From NCBI GenBank assembly GCA_013180625.2, contig SNVD02002514.1, positions 1 to 64,000 of the forward strand: a stretch of DNA of 64,000 nucleotides, read 5' to 3'. The notes beneath the pieces were generated by a model. That model ran no database searches. It worked only from the letters and a program-made list of their open reading frames with translations, and was not told the DNA's origin. This document shows, piece after piece, positions 22,633 through 33,941 of the stretch; the first letter of the stretch is position 1; every line of letters starts with the position of its first letter. The DNA comes from Boswellia sacra. Lineage: Eukaryota > Streptophyta > Magnoliopsida > Sapindales > Burseraceae. Made by a program: the position numbers and the translations under genes.

Positions 22633-24229
22633 TATAGGGATGGGCATTTGCCCCATTGGATCCGGGGCCCCGGTCAGACCCGGACCCGCCCCGGGGCGGG
22701 TTTGGGGCAAAAAGATTTTGCCCCAGCCAGGGGAGGTCCAGGTCCGGGTCCGGGTCCAACCGCCTGGACCCGTAGACCCGCCCAGCCCCGCCCCACAAGG
22801 TTTAGGGGTATCTTTATAACGTTTTAATATTTTAGGACTATTAGGTAATTTTTTAGATTATATTTGTTAAACTTTTCATGTATATATATTCTTAATAATT
22901 TTACAAACAATGCAAATACTTTAATAAAATTACATTTTAATTAATAATTAACATCTTTTAGTATATTAACATCAATTTAGTCATATTATAATGACAAAAT
23001 AAAATATTTGTATTTTATAGTAATTAAATTTGTATAATATATATAATATTGATATAGATTATTAAGTACTAATTAAATTATTGCAATATTAACAAGACTA
23101 TTTTTAAAATATATATCTTTAATATAATCAATATATTATTTTTTAAATATGTAAATAGAAATATGATAAAAATAATCTTAAAACCTTAAATATATGATTT
23201 ATTGTAATTTAAATTAATTAATTAAATTATTATTGTTTCAAAAATATATAATGTTAATTAATTGGTATATGCGAATCATATTATTACTATTATTAGATTG
23301 AAACTAAATCAACATGCTATTGGAAAATTATTTAATTATATTATCAACTATTTGAAAAATTGTCAGTTAACTAGTTTACAAGCAATAATACACTTTTAAC
23401 ATTATTTCTAATAGATTATGTAACATTATTACTAATATAATCAAATGGCAATTAATGGTAATTAAATATTTGTATTTTATAGTAATTAAATTTGTATAGT
23501 ATATGCAATATTAATATAGATTATTAAGTACTAATTAAATTATTGCAATATTAACAAGATTATTTTTAAAATATATATCTTTAATATAATCAATATATTA
23601 TTTTCTAAATATGTAAATAGAAATATGATAAAAATAATTTAAAACCTTAAATATATGATTTTTGTAATTTAAATTAATTAATTAAATTATTAATGTTTCA
23701 TAAATATATAATGCTAATTAAATGGTATATGCCAATTTATATTATTACTATTATTATATTGAAACTAAATCAACATGCTATTAAAAAATTATTTAATTGT
23801 ATTATCAACTATTTGAAAATTTGTCAATTAACTAGTTTACAAGCAATAATATACTTGTAACATTATTTCTAATAGAGTATGTAACATTATTGCTAATAAA
23901 ATCAAATGGTAATATACAGCCATTTTGATTTTAGTTTGAAGATTTATTGTTTTTATGATTGTTAAAAAATAATCATAGTTATAAATGATATGATAAGAAA
24001 TTGATAAGGGAGTTATTTGCAAATGTAAATGTTACAGGGGATGAAGTTGCAAAAATATAAAGATTATAGGGGTGTGATTAAAAAAATATAAATAGAGACG
24101 GGGCGGGGCGGGGCGGGGCGGGTTTGGATCTACTCAAAATTTGTTTGCCGGGGCGGGGCAAAAAAATTTTGAGCGGGGCGGGGCTGGATACCTGCCGCCC
24201 CGTACCCGCCCCGCCCTGGTTCCAAGCCT
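22633..24229. mobile_element. hAT-like non-autonomous element with GC-rich ends
   Basis: The 8-bp target duplication AGTTGTTT (22625-22632, 24230-24237) fits the hAT superfamily. Both ends hold about 150 bp of GGGGCGGG/CCCGCCCC-type repeats facing each other (22650-22800 and 24095-24220), while the interior is extremely AT-rich and has a 462-bp tandem duplication. No transposase is encoded. Confidence 0.75.
23002..23912. repeat. tandem duplication of about 462 bp inside the hAT-like element
   Basis: AAATATTTGTATTTTATAG begins unit 1 at 23002 and unit 2 at 23464. The following 440 bp align with scattered substitutions and small indels (for example AACATGCTATT and TTTGTCAATTAACTAG occur in both). 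Confidence 0.85.
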
Positions 24230-24747
24230 AGTTGTTTACAACCACCACCCATGTTTCCTATTCGCGCATGTTTTACTAGAATCTCAAACGTAACATGAAT
24301 CAAACATCAATCTAAAGGGTAAAACTATGACTTGTAAATTTCAAATTTGAAGTCTCCAAAGAATACCTGGCCGTAGCAATTGCAAATGAAAGGTAAGAAA
24401 TGAAGTTGCTTGCCATCTAGAAGGCTGTAATGCTTTTCGAGATTTGGGAGTTGCGGCGTTCCCATTCGAGTTTTAGAATTCAAAATGTGAATAGAGAAAG
24501 GGAAGGGGGGGGGAGAGAGAGAGGAGTGGAGAGAGAAAATGAAAAGAAGAGAGTATATGTAAGGATTGAAGGGTAAAAGAGGGAGTTAGATGTGGTTGAG
24601 GAAGCAGAATTGGTGATGAAGGAGGCGGCGATGATACTTATGGCGGAAGAGAGGAAGGAGGAAGTGGGATTGGTTAGAGAGATGAGATGGAAAGGTGAGA
24701 GAGACGTGAGAGATTTTTGTTTAAAATTATATTTTATATTATCGTTA

Positions 24748-25924
24748 GGGTTATTGTCAGAGATCTTCCCTACCTTTTGACTTTATTCCATCAATATAAA
24801 CCGTTTGCATTTTTTCATAAATTTAGTCTTTATGTTTTACAAAAGTCATCACAGACATCCCTTTTGTTAACTTAACCGTTAAATATTTGTAAATAAATTG
24901 AATCTGAAGGTCATAATAGTTATTTCAGCATTTTAAGTCTTTTAAAATTAATGTAATATGAAGCTGGTGACAAAAAGATTCGAACCCAGGACATCTAACA
25001 CTCCAGCCTACCCTCAACCACCCAGCCAAGCTAACTTTTAGACATTGAAGTAACAACATAATGGTATTAGATCTCTTATTCTTCTGCTAAATACACAAAA
25101 TAAACTCAAAACCAATTGGAAATTGGTAGCCTGACGATTCAAACCCATGACCTCGGCTCTAGCATACCATTAACCACTCGGCCGAACTAACTTTTATGCA
25201 TTGAATGAACAAAGAAAAAATAAAAATCGGTATTCCGTAAGTACACTACAAAACACAATCTGCCATCTTCTTCTTCTTCTACAATCCATTTTTTTCTCCT
25301 TCTCTCACCAAATGTGAACCACCCTCCCTCCTCATGTCACAACCAAAAATCAATTTCTTCATTATCCTCCTCCTCCTCCACCTTTCTCTCTCTAAACCAA
25401 CAATCACACCACGTTTCTCTCTCTAATTTAAACATTGTTTTTTATGAAATGGGTCTTAATTTCTTTATGATTTTATTTGTTTTGATTAATGGATTGTTTT
25501 TGTTCTTCCGTTGTTGGTGGTGGTGACTGAGTTCTTGAGGTGGTGATGTTCGTTTCTGGGTTGTTAGCTTGTTGGCTTGCGGGATGTTGAAGTTGGGGGT
25601 GTGAGCTTGGATTTTAGGTTTGTGGTGGTAGTGATTGGATTTTTTTTAGGGGTGGTCTTGGCAGTTTCATTCGTTTTGGGGTTCCTTCGAAATTTTTTTA
25701 TTTAATTTTTAATTAAAATTATTTAATTCAAGAATTTTTTAAGGGCATTTAAGTAATTACATGATATTTGGACGGAAAGATGATGTCATCTAACAGTAAA
25801 TTTAACAGAAGGGATGTCTGCGATGACTTTTGTAAAACATAGGGACTAAATTTATAAAAAAATGCAAACTGTCCATATTAATGAAATAAAGCCAAAAGGT
25901 AGGGGAGGTCCATGACAATAACCC
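24748..25924. mobile_element. nested Mutator-like element with about 130-bp TIRs
   Basis: GGGTTATTGTCAGAGATCTT at the left matches the reverse complement of the right end (GGGTTATTGTCATGGACCTC), and the match continues for about 130 bp (CTTTTG, TTTGCATTTTT, TTTACAAAAGTCATC, AGACATCCCTT). The flanks ATTATCGTTA and ATTATTATTA agree at 8 of 10 bases, consistent with a decayed target duplication. The interior carries two tRNA-like segments and no transposase. Confidence 0.78.
24968..25195 (-). repeat. two tRNA-like segments with A- and B-box-like motifs
   Basis: On the minus strand, 25135-25195 reads TTCGGCCGAGTGGTTAATGG followed about 30 bp later by GGGTTTGAATC. These resemble the Pol III A and B boxes of tRNA-Leu/Ser. 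A second, more decayed copy lies at 24968-25030 (GGTTGAGGGTAGGC, GGGTTCGAATC). Acceptor-stem pairing is not evident, so these are not proposed as functional tRNAs. Confidence 0.5.
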
Positions 25925-26619
25925 ATTATTATTAAAATGTGTAATAAAATGATAAATATAACCCTTTAATTTTAACTCATTTATGAATATTTAATGGTTA
26001 AACTAATAAAAAAATTAGTCCATTATAATTTTTGAAAAGGTAGGGTAAGCACTAATAGAATTTGCAAAAGATGAATGAGTCTGATATTTCGCCTGAACAT
26101 AAAGATGGTTCGTGACATTTCCCTTTTTAATTTGAATGGTTATAAAGATCTCTGAGTCAAACCTGAACTTGGTAAACATACCATATTTTATTATTTATTG
26201 TAATACTATTTTAAGGAATCAATTATTGTATTTAGTTGCTCAAAGAATGTGCTAATTTTATTTAATTAAAATTTTTCGAATATATTCAAATATATAAAAA
26301 ATACTTATTTTATTTTTCATAATATTCATTTTTTATATTATCAAGGCATTTCTAATATACAATTAAATTTCAAATAATTGAAAAATACCCAATAAAATAT
26401 CCACAAATATATTTAAAAATTTACAAAATACTCAACAAAATATCTAAAAATTATAATTTTTGAATTTTTGATACAATAAAATTACAAAACCGTTAAAAAA
26501 TGCCAATAAAAATATACAAAAATTAAACTGATTATTTTTGTTTAATTTTTTAATTTAAATTTTTTAATTTATTTTTGTTTAATTTCTATTTTAATATAAA
26601 TTTATTAATTTATTTTCAT

Positions 26620-27165
26620 TTGATATTTATTTTAATATACTTTTATTTTAATTTATTAATTCTTATTAATAAATTTATTAATTTATTTTAATTAATCAAT
26701 TAAAATTTATAATTAATTTTAATCAATTATAAATTATATAAAAGGAGCTATAGATTTATTAATTTTTATTTTAATCTATTTTAGTCTATTAATTCTTATT
26801 AATAGATTTATTAATTTATTTTAATAAATTAATTAAAATTTATAATTAATTTTAATCAATTATAAATTAAATAAGAGAAACTATAGATTTATTAATTTAT
26901 TTTATTAATTTTTATTTTAATCTATTTTAATTTATTAATTCTTATTAATAAATTTATTAATTTATTTTAATAAATTTATTAATTTATTTTAATAAATTAA
27001 TTAAAATTTATAATTAATTTTAATCAATTATAAATTAAATAAGAGGAACTATAGATTTATTAATTTATTTTATTAATTTTTATTTAATCTATTTTAATTT
27101 ATTAATTCTTATTAATAAATTGATTAATTTATTTTAATCAATTAATTAAAATGTATAAATGTATA
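26620..27165. repeat. AT-rich tandem repeat, unit about 133-168 bp
   Basis: CTATAGATTTATTAATTT marks successive units at 26748, 26881 and 27049. Each unit also contains TTATAATTAATTTTAATCAA and a TTTATTAATTTATTTTAAT block. About 3.5 units, with internal palindromes. Confidence 0.8.
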
Positions 27166-27229
27166 ATTAATTTGACTCAATTATAGCTTACTTGTTGTTA
27201 ACTCTATGCATAAATATGTTGTAGGCTGG

Positions 27230-27620
27230 TGGTGAGCATGCCATGTAGAAGAAATGAGGTCTTGGGTTCGAGCACCAACAAACGCCAACAAGTTAAAGTT
27301 TAGCTTATTTCATACCATAATCTATAGCTTAAATATATTTGTTGTTGGGTGGTAAATCAAACACTTTATAATGTAGTAGGTCTCAAGTTTGAATCAAAAC
27401 ATTGTAAAATTTGTTTAAACTCATATATAATGTTAAATGACTATTATGCCCCTCAATACTCAACATAATTATAAGTACTTAACAGAAAATATGACGGAAG
27501 GGGTCTCCATAATGAATTTCGAAAAAGTCAGAGGTAAGCGGTGATGAAAAGTGGCAAACAGTGAATATGAACGAAATTAAGCCAAAACCAAGGGGGTTCT
27601 ATGTGATTAGCCCGTTTTTA
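27230..27620. mobile_element. Mutator-like terminus remnant with tRNA-like motifs
   Basis: The stretch ending AAGCCAAAACCAAGGGGGTTCTATGTGATTAGCCC (about 27575-27615; key parts AAGCCAAAACCAAGGGGG and TGATTAGCCC) has the layout of the MULE right ends above: ACGGAAGGGGTCTCC, then GGTGATGAAA, then an element end. Two tRNA-like patches (GGTCTTGGGTTCGAGCACC near 27265 and AGTTTGAATC near 27385) precede it. No paired left end was found. Confidence 0.4.
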
Positions 27621-27933
27621 ATTTGTAGACTTCAGGGAGAACGAAAAGGTTTTTTTGTCGTTTGGTTTCTTTTATATATGGTGGATACATGCATTTCACT
27701 TTTTACATATTTGATATGTATACTTTGTTGCTTTAACGAAAGTTCTCTTATCCATTTATGAAAAAGCAGATAGAATCAATTAATTAGACCTAAGTAATGC
27801 AAATAGGAAAAACTTACGTACCAAAATATACAAATATAAAAATGCAAATCTTAAAAAACTAAAATGATATAAATACAAAATAATATTTCTAGGTGATATT
27901 ATACCAACCCTTAAAGAAGTGTATGCTATTATT

Positions 27934-28479
27934 TAGGAATGGCAATTCGTATCACGTGTGTTGACTCATTTAATTATTTGTATCGAGACATAAAATACGG
28001 ATTCAACACGGTTATTAAACGTATCACCCCCGTGTTGTAATCGTGTCATACTTAATTCACATAATTTACTTAATTGTTTAACATAATTATACATAATATA
28101 TCATATTCTATAAATTTATATCAATTAAAATTATTAAAATCATCATAATTTATTATTATGTAAATTAGTTTACTTTATAATATAAAAATTTTTAGTTTTA
28201 TAATATATATGTTGTAAGTAGATAAAAATTCATATCATTAAATGAGCTTACATGTTAATAATTGATAAGATGTGTTTAACTATTCGTGCCACTAAACGAG
28301 TTAGCATGTTGAATATCCTCAACACGAATCTGACTCATTTATTAATCGTGCATCGTGTTTATATCATATTCGTATTGTATTTATTCAATACGAATCTGAC
28401 TCATTTATTAATCGTAAATCGTATTCATATCATATTCGTATTGTATTCGCGTTATGACCCAAATTGTCTTTATCCCCTT
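27934..28479. mobile_element. hAT-like non-autonomous element just upstream of the PPR gene
   Basis: TAGGAATGGCAATTCG at the left and, in reverse, AAGGGGATAAAGACAATTTG at the right are hAT-like ends. CTATTATT flanks both sides exactly (27926-27933, 28480-28487), an 8-bp target duplication. The interior has a direct repeat of CGAATCTGACTCATTTATTA (about 28327 and 28391). The right edge is about 100 bp before the PPR start codon. Confidence 0.72.
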
Positions 28480-28576
28480 CTATTATTCTTTAACTTTGAA
28501 TTGGACCTAAAGCCTCTTAGCGAGCGCTCTAGTCGATCTATTCTTGAAGTTGATAGGTGCCTGAAAGTTGATTTTC

Positions 28577-30970
28577 ATGAGAGGCTTGAAACCTTGTTCT
28601 ACGTCAAACCTGAAACGCGCATTTTTATTGACAAAGAAATATTCTTGTTTCCTCCATAACAAGAACAATAATAATAATACATCTTTCTTTTTTAGAAAAG
28701 ACCCAATTTTCCTTTCTAATGCTCTTTCTTTCTCTCATAATTTGAAGTCTTGGGTTCTTGTAACCCAAATCCATGGCAATATTATCAAGTTGGGATTCAC
28801 TGCTGACGTTTTCGTGCAAAATTATCTGATGAAGGCGTACTTAGATTTTGGCGTTTTAGGCAATGGACTTAAGGTATTTGATGAAATGCCTAAAAGAAAT
28901 CTTGTTTCCTGGACTTTGATCATTTCGGCTGCGACTCAAACTGGGGAGTTTGAAATGGGTTTAGTGATGTATTTGGAGATGACAAGAAAAGGGTTAAAGC
29001 CCAATTCCTTTGCTATTGCAAGTGTTATCAAAGTATGTGCTAGCATGGTAGCTATTGAGTTTGGTTTGTCTGTTCATTGTTTTGCTTTGAAAAGTGGATT
29101 TGAAAGGAACCCTTTTGTGGGTTCTTCTATTTTGAATTTTTTTTCTACGTTAGGGGATATTGAAGCAGCAGAGCAGATGTTTGAGAGGATAGACACTCTT
29201 GATACTGCCTGCTGGAATGCACTAATAGGAGCATATGCACAATGTAAATATGGCTTTGAAGCACTGAGTGTTGTGTCTTCAATGCGGTATAAAGGACTGG
29301 ACATGGACAAATACACCTTTATCAACGCTCTTCAGGGGTGCTCTGTTGTGGGTGATTTAACTAGTGGGAGACAGATACATGGACTGATCATTCGCAGTGA
29401 GGCGGAATGTAGTGTTTCAGTAATGAATGCTCTTATAGATATGTACATTAAAATGGGTAGAATCAACTCTGCTTTCAATATTTTCAAAAGGATAGCTAAA
29501 AAAGATGTTGTATCGTGGAATGCTCTCTTTGGGGCTTTCTCTCGATATGACAAACAAAGAAAAATTGCAAGCTTGTTCCGGGAGTGTATCTTATCAGGCA
29601 TTAGGCCGAACTCTGTAACTTTCTCAGTATTATTTAGACAATGTGGAGAAGTACCCAATATCGAACTTGGACTTCAGTTATATTGTCTTGCATTACAGTT
29701 TGGATTTCTTGAGGAAACAAATGTAACAAGCTCATTAATTAATATGTTCTTTAGGTGTGGGGCTGTGGAGATGGCACGTTTAGTGTTTGACAACATACTT
29801 TACAAGAATATAACCGCTTGGAATGAGTTAATTTCAGGGTATAATTTTAATTATTGTGACAAAGAAGTTCTACAGACATTTTGTAATTTGTGGCACTCTG
29901 GTGTTGAAGCAAATGAATTTATTTTCTTCTGCGTTTTAGAGGCTTGTTTTAAGTCTGAAAACCAACAAATGGGTAGACAGATACATGGTGCTGTTATTAA
30001 GTCTGGTTTCTCTTGTTGTGGATATGTATGTAGTTCTTTAATTAAAGCTTATGTCAAATTTGGACAACTAGATAATTCTTTCGAGTTTTTTAATGGGATT
30101 GAGAGATTAGATGTTTCATCCTGGGGGACCATAATATCTGCATTGTTCCATCAGGGTTATAATCATGAAGCTATCAGATCTTTCCATTCTCTGATAGAAG
30201 CTGGTGAGAAGCCTGATGAGTATATTTTGGGCAGCATTCTAAGTAGTTGTGCTGATATTGGAGTTTATCACCAGACTAAATCTATCCATCCATTTATTAT
30301 CAAATTGGGATTTGATACAGATGTATTTGTTGCTAGTGCTGTTATAGATGCTTATGCAAAATGTGGGGACATTGAAGGCGCAAAAATTGCTTTTGATCAG
30401 TCGTGTAGCTCCAATGATGTGATTATATATAATACATTAATTATGGCTTATGCTCATCATGGTCTTGTAACAGAAGCAATGGAAATCTTGGAGAGAATGA
30501 AGTTGGCCAATCTAAAGCCTAGCCAAGCCACTTTTGTCTCAGCTATATCAGCCTGTAGTCATAAGGGCCTTGTTGATCAAGGCTGTCTTTTGTTCAAGTC
30601 AATGAGCTTTCAGCATGGGATAGAACCATCTCCTGATAATTATGGTTGCATAGTGGATATGTTATCACGAAATGGATGTCTTGAAGATGCTAAAGATGTA
30701 ATTGAAGTGATGCCTTTTCCACCTTGGCCTGCTATTTATAGATCCTTCCTTAGTGGTTGTAGGATTCATGGTAATAGAGAGTTAGGAGAATGGGCTGCTG
30801 GGAAACTACTTGGGTTGCTTCCAAAAAATGATGCTGCTTATGTATTGTTGTCGAAGGTGTATTCTGAGGGTGGTTGCTGGGAAGTTGCTGCAAAGGTGAG
30901 GAGCGGAATGATAGAGAAACAAGTTTTGAAAGACCCTGGATATAGCTGGATTGAGACCCAAAACCATTGA
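28577..30970 (+). CDS. PLS-class pentatricopeptide repeat protein, E subclass
   Basis: Such proteins bind specific organelle transcripts and, in the E subclass, usually take part in C-to-U RNA editing in mitochondria or chloroplasts. The single-exon frame of 797 codons starts at the first ATG (28577); the basic, Ser/Thr-rich start (MRGLKPCSTSNLKRAFLLTK) fits an organelle transit peptide. From about residue 55, tandem PPR units follow in P-L-S order, seen as repeated phrases such as KVFDEMPKRNLVSWTLII, NALIDMYIKMGRINSAFNIF and AYAKCGDIEGAKIAF. The C-terminus has an E-type region (AIYRSFLSGCRIHGNRELGE ... AAYVLLSKVY ... PGYSWIE) and then stops, without a DYW domain. The target transcript cannot be read from the sequence. 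An hAT-like element ends about 100 bp upstream. Confidence 0.93.
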   Translation: MRGLKPCSTSNLKRAFLLTKKYSCFLHNKNNNNNTSFFFRKDPIFLSNALSFSHNLKSWVLVTQIHGNIIKLGFTADVFVQNYLMKAYLDFGVLGNGLKVFDEMPKRNLVSWTLIISAATQTGEFEMGLVMYLEMTRKGLKPNSFAIASVIKVCASMVAIEFGLSVHCFALKSGFERNPFVGSSILNFFSTLGDIEAAEQMFERIDTLDTACWNALIGAYAQCKYGFEALSVVSSMRYKGLDMDKYTFINALQGCSVVGDLTSGRQIHGLIIRSEAECSVSVMNALIDMYIKMGRINSAFNIFKRIAKKDVVSWNALFGAFSRYDKQRKIASLFRECILSGIRPNSVTFSVLFRQCGEVPNIELGLQLYCLALQFGFLEETNVTSSLINMFFRCGAVEMARLVFDNILYKNITAWNELISGYNFNYCDKEVLQTFCNLWHSGVEANEFIFFCVLEACFKSENQQMGRQIHGAVIKSGFSCCGYVCSSLIKAYVKFGQLDNSFEFFNGIERLDVSSWGTIISALFHQGYNHEAIRSFHSLIEAGEKPDEYILGSILSSCADIGVYHQTKSIHPFIIKLGFDTDVFVASAVIDAYAKCGDIEGAKIAFDQSCSSNDVIIYNTLIMAYAHHGLVTEAMEILERMKLANLKPSQATFVSAISACSHKGLVDQGCLLFKSMSFQHGIEPSPDNYGCIVDMLSRNGCLEDAKDVIEVMPFPPWPAIYRSFLSGCRIHGNRELGEWAAGKLLGLLPKNDAAYVLLSKVYSEGGCWEVAAKVRSGMIEKQVLKDPGYSWIETQNH

Positions 30971-32656
30971 AGAACTCCCAATTGTTCAAGGTTCAGAAGC
31001 TATTTGGTCAATGTGTAATGTGTATATAGAATTTCAGGGGCTCCTCTCTTTCATACCAATATGTTTTGAAAATTTTGGGGGCGTATGAAGCCTAGTCATC
31101 TACACATATGATGAAAGAGCTCTTGGACACCAGTGAATCAAAGTTATGTTGATTGGTTCTTTGGATTTCATATATTCTCTCTGGGAAGAACTGAAGATAC
31201 TCCATTAATTATACCTTAATCCTATGATGTGTTGCACAAATTTTCTTTCTGTTTGAAGCATGCTTGTTATCTGGATTACAAGGAGAAAAACCATCATTGT
31301 CTCATCTTTTACCCTATATTGGATTAAGATACTTCCTTATCAATCCTGTGGCCTTCAAAACAAAATCCAGAAACAAGTGTGTTAAAGTGCCTGTGAACCA
31401 CCTTGGATCTTGGAATACGGCAATGTATAGCCCCTGTAAAGGCCTTTGTGATTCTAAGGTGATTCCAAATTTGCAGCTGCTTGAAATGTTTAAACAGCGA
31501 GAAGCTGCAGGTGAATGGTATCACCACGTGAGTGCAAGTCATAGCTCACAACTAACCTTGCCAACAACAAAACAGTGTAGGTATGGTTGAAGAAATTTAA
31601 AATAATGCTGTGAAATTCTTGTTTATTTTTTGTGTAGAATAAAGGCTACAGCGTTAGGCATGTAGAGGTGTACCGACTTCCCACCGTTGAATGAATTCGT
31701 CACATAAAGCATTAAATTAGTGGTATACCATATAAATGGCAAATTGACAGTATACAATATAGATTCTTACACTAATACTATATTTACAAAGTTTATATGA
31801 CATTAAGTGAATGAAATTATGGATATAAAAAGTCAATGTAATAAATGTTGATAAATTATATGCTATTGAATAAGTGGTGTCACGTAAATTTTATATACAA
31901 ATTTTGTAAGTATCGTCCTATTCTTTAACGATACAAGTCTATATTTACATATTTATATCCAATATATATCATTCTATATTATTCAATAATTTTGTTCTAC
32001 AAAAAAATATATTATATTATATAATTCATTATCCATAGCGGTTTGTATTTTTTTTAAATATAAAATAAAATCCCTTAAATTGGTTAATGTTCTATATACT
32101 ATAATTGGATGTTAATTACAATATCATTTATTAAAGGAATAATTAATATTTGCCTTACGAAGTTTACGTAAAAAGACCATCGTTCTTTTGAGATTTCTAA
32201 AATATACTATTTGATTTGTTGTCGGCCGACTACAGTAATGTTAAAGCAAACAAAATAAGGGGTCGTTTGGCATGTGGGTTTAGTTTCATGGAAATGGGTT
32301 TAAAATCCTGAGCAAGTGAAATATGAGAATCTGATGCATGAAAAAGAAACATTATTATGTTTGGTTGTGCACAGGAATCTTATACTTAATTCCTGTGAAA
32401 TCAAATTACTGTATTTGATTATACACATAAATGTATTAATTTTATTCAATATGTGAGTAATACTATGTAATGAAATTTTTTTCCAATATGTAAAAAATAC
32501 TTATGTTATTTTTCATGTTCTAGTATACAATATAAAAATATTAAAAATATATGAAATTAATAATTTGGAAGATTTTTAATTTATTATAAATATATAATTA
32601 AAATATTATCTTAATAGAAGACAACATATCACATAGTGAAGCCTATATATATATAT
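30971..32656. other. PPR 3' flank and intergenic sequence, no further gene
   Basis: 3' untranslated sequence is likely for the first few hundred bases. A 108-codon frame at 31264-31590 (SWNTAMYSPCKGLC) has no recognisable domain and may be part of the 3' UTR. From 32265 (GGGGTCGTTTGGCATG) the sequence resembles the start of a hAT-like MITE, but no paired end was found. Confidence 0.45.
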
Positions 32657-32875
32657 GGGAAGAGATCTTTTAACACAAGATTTTTGACACAAGACTAAAC
32701 ACAATTTTCTAGTTATTAATCTATCAAATCTAATAATTGAGATGATTGATGAGTTGTGACAATATTAAATACAACTTATTGACTTTTAATCTCAACCATT
32801 AGATTTTGTAAGATCAATAGCTAGAAATTTATGTAAAAAAATTCTGTCAAAAAATTATGTTAAAAGATCCCTTCC
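32657..32875. mobile_element. MITE of about 218 bp with roughly 100-bp inverted repeats
   Basis: GGGAAGAGATCTTTTAACA at the left matches the reverse complement of the right end (GGAAGGGATCTTTTAACA), and the match continues through TTTTTGACA and TTTCTAG. TATATATAT flanks both sides. The element is essentially a long hairpin with no coding capacity. Confidence 0.72.
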
Positions 32876-33940
32876 TTATATATATAAATTTATAAATTAA
32901 TATAGATATAAATACAAATATAAGACTATATAATTTAATTTTAATTTAGTTTACATATAAATTTAACTTTTTATATATTATATTTTTTATTTATGTTTAT
33001 TTAGTTATAAATAAATTTAGTTTATATTATTTCAATTAATTTAATTTACATATAAATTTAATTTTTTATATAATATATTTTTGTTTATTAACTTTATTTT
33101 TTTAATTTTAAATTTATTTATAAATAAATATATAAATTTATATAAATATTTATTAATGCACATACTATATACATTTTATTTATATATATAAATATATTTA
33201 TCCTAAATAATTTGTATTGCATTATATTATTTAATTTTTTGTATAGTATATTTTTTATTTTAAAAATTTTTATATTTAATTTAAATTTATTTTTGTATAA
33301 ATATATTAACTTATATATATCATATATATAAATTTATTTTCATCTTAATTAAATTTACATTATATCATTTATTTATTTAATTTATATTAATAATATAAAT
33401 AAATAATATTATTTATTTATATTATATAAATTTATTTATTATATGTATATAAGTTTGTATAAATCTATATTTAATGTAGTAGTCTTTTTAAGTTTATTAT
33501 AAATATATTTAAATAAATAAAGAAATTTATATAAGAGTACATTTAGATTTTTTGAAAATATAAAACTAAGTATTACGAGGGTTTGAAATTGAAATTACCC
33601 TAATAAAGTGTCATTTGAAGCCCAAAAGTAAACCAAATTTTTGCGTTTAAAAAGTTATGTAAGCCAACCAAAGAAGTGGCAGGCTTCATATTCTCCTTCC
33701 CGAATATGTTAGATGGCCCCCAAGTACAACGCTAATTACATATATGCGTAACATTCAAGCACAGTAAATCTAAATATAAAATAATAATAATAATAATAAT
33801 AATAAAATAAAATAATTTATTAACTTCCCCTAATTTCCCAAATAAAATAAAAGAAACCCTAATTTCCTACATCAATGCAAAGCCTAATTTCCAAAATCAA
33901 TTATCCCAATCACCGAGCAGTTGCAAATCAAACACTTTTA
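32876..33940. other. AT-rich intergenic sequence
   Basis: Dense TTTATATAAATTT-like low-complexity DNA with an (AAT)n microsatellite at about 33780-33805. No gene seen. Confidence 0.6.
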
Positions 33941-33941
33941 C

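Larger units (their letters stand above)
20994..26123. mobile_element. Mutator-like element with long TIRs, hosting nested elements
   Basis: The left end (20994-21125, AAATGTCACTGACC ... TCATCACGGACTACCC) matches the reverse complement of the right end (about 25990-26123) over roughly 130 bp. The flanks TTTTTAATT at 20985-20993 and 26124-26132 are a perfect 9-bp target duplication, the Mutator size. No transposase gene is visible. Three other elements are nested in it: 21512-22368, 22633-24229 and 24748-25924. Once these are removed the host element is about 1.5 kb, so it is non-autonomous. Confidence 0.8.

Noticed and set aside
22307..22827. Gly/Pro/Arg-rich frames around 22.3-22.8 kb
   Set aside because: They arise from GC-rich repeats at transposon ends and show no domain or start context.
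25135..25195. Functional tRNA gene
   Set aside because: A- and B-box-like motifs are visible but the acceptor stem and anticodon arm do not pair convincingly. Reported only as a tRNA-like repeat.
31264..31590. Separate gene downstream of the PPR gene
   Set aside because: A 108-codon frame without a recognisable domain, lying where the PPR 3' UTR is expected.
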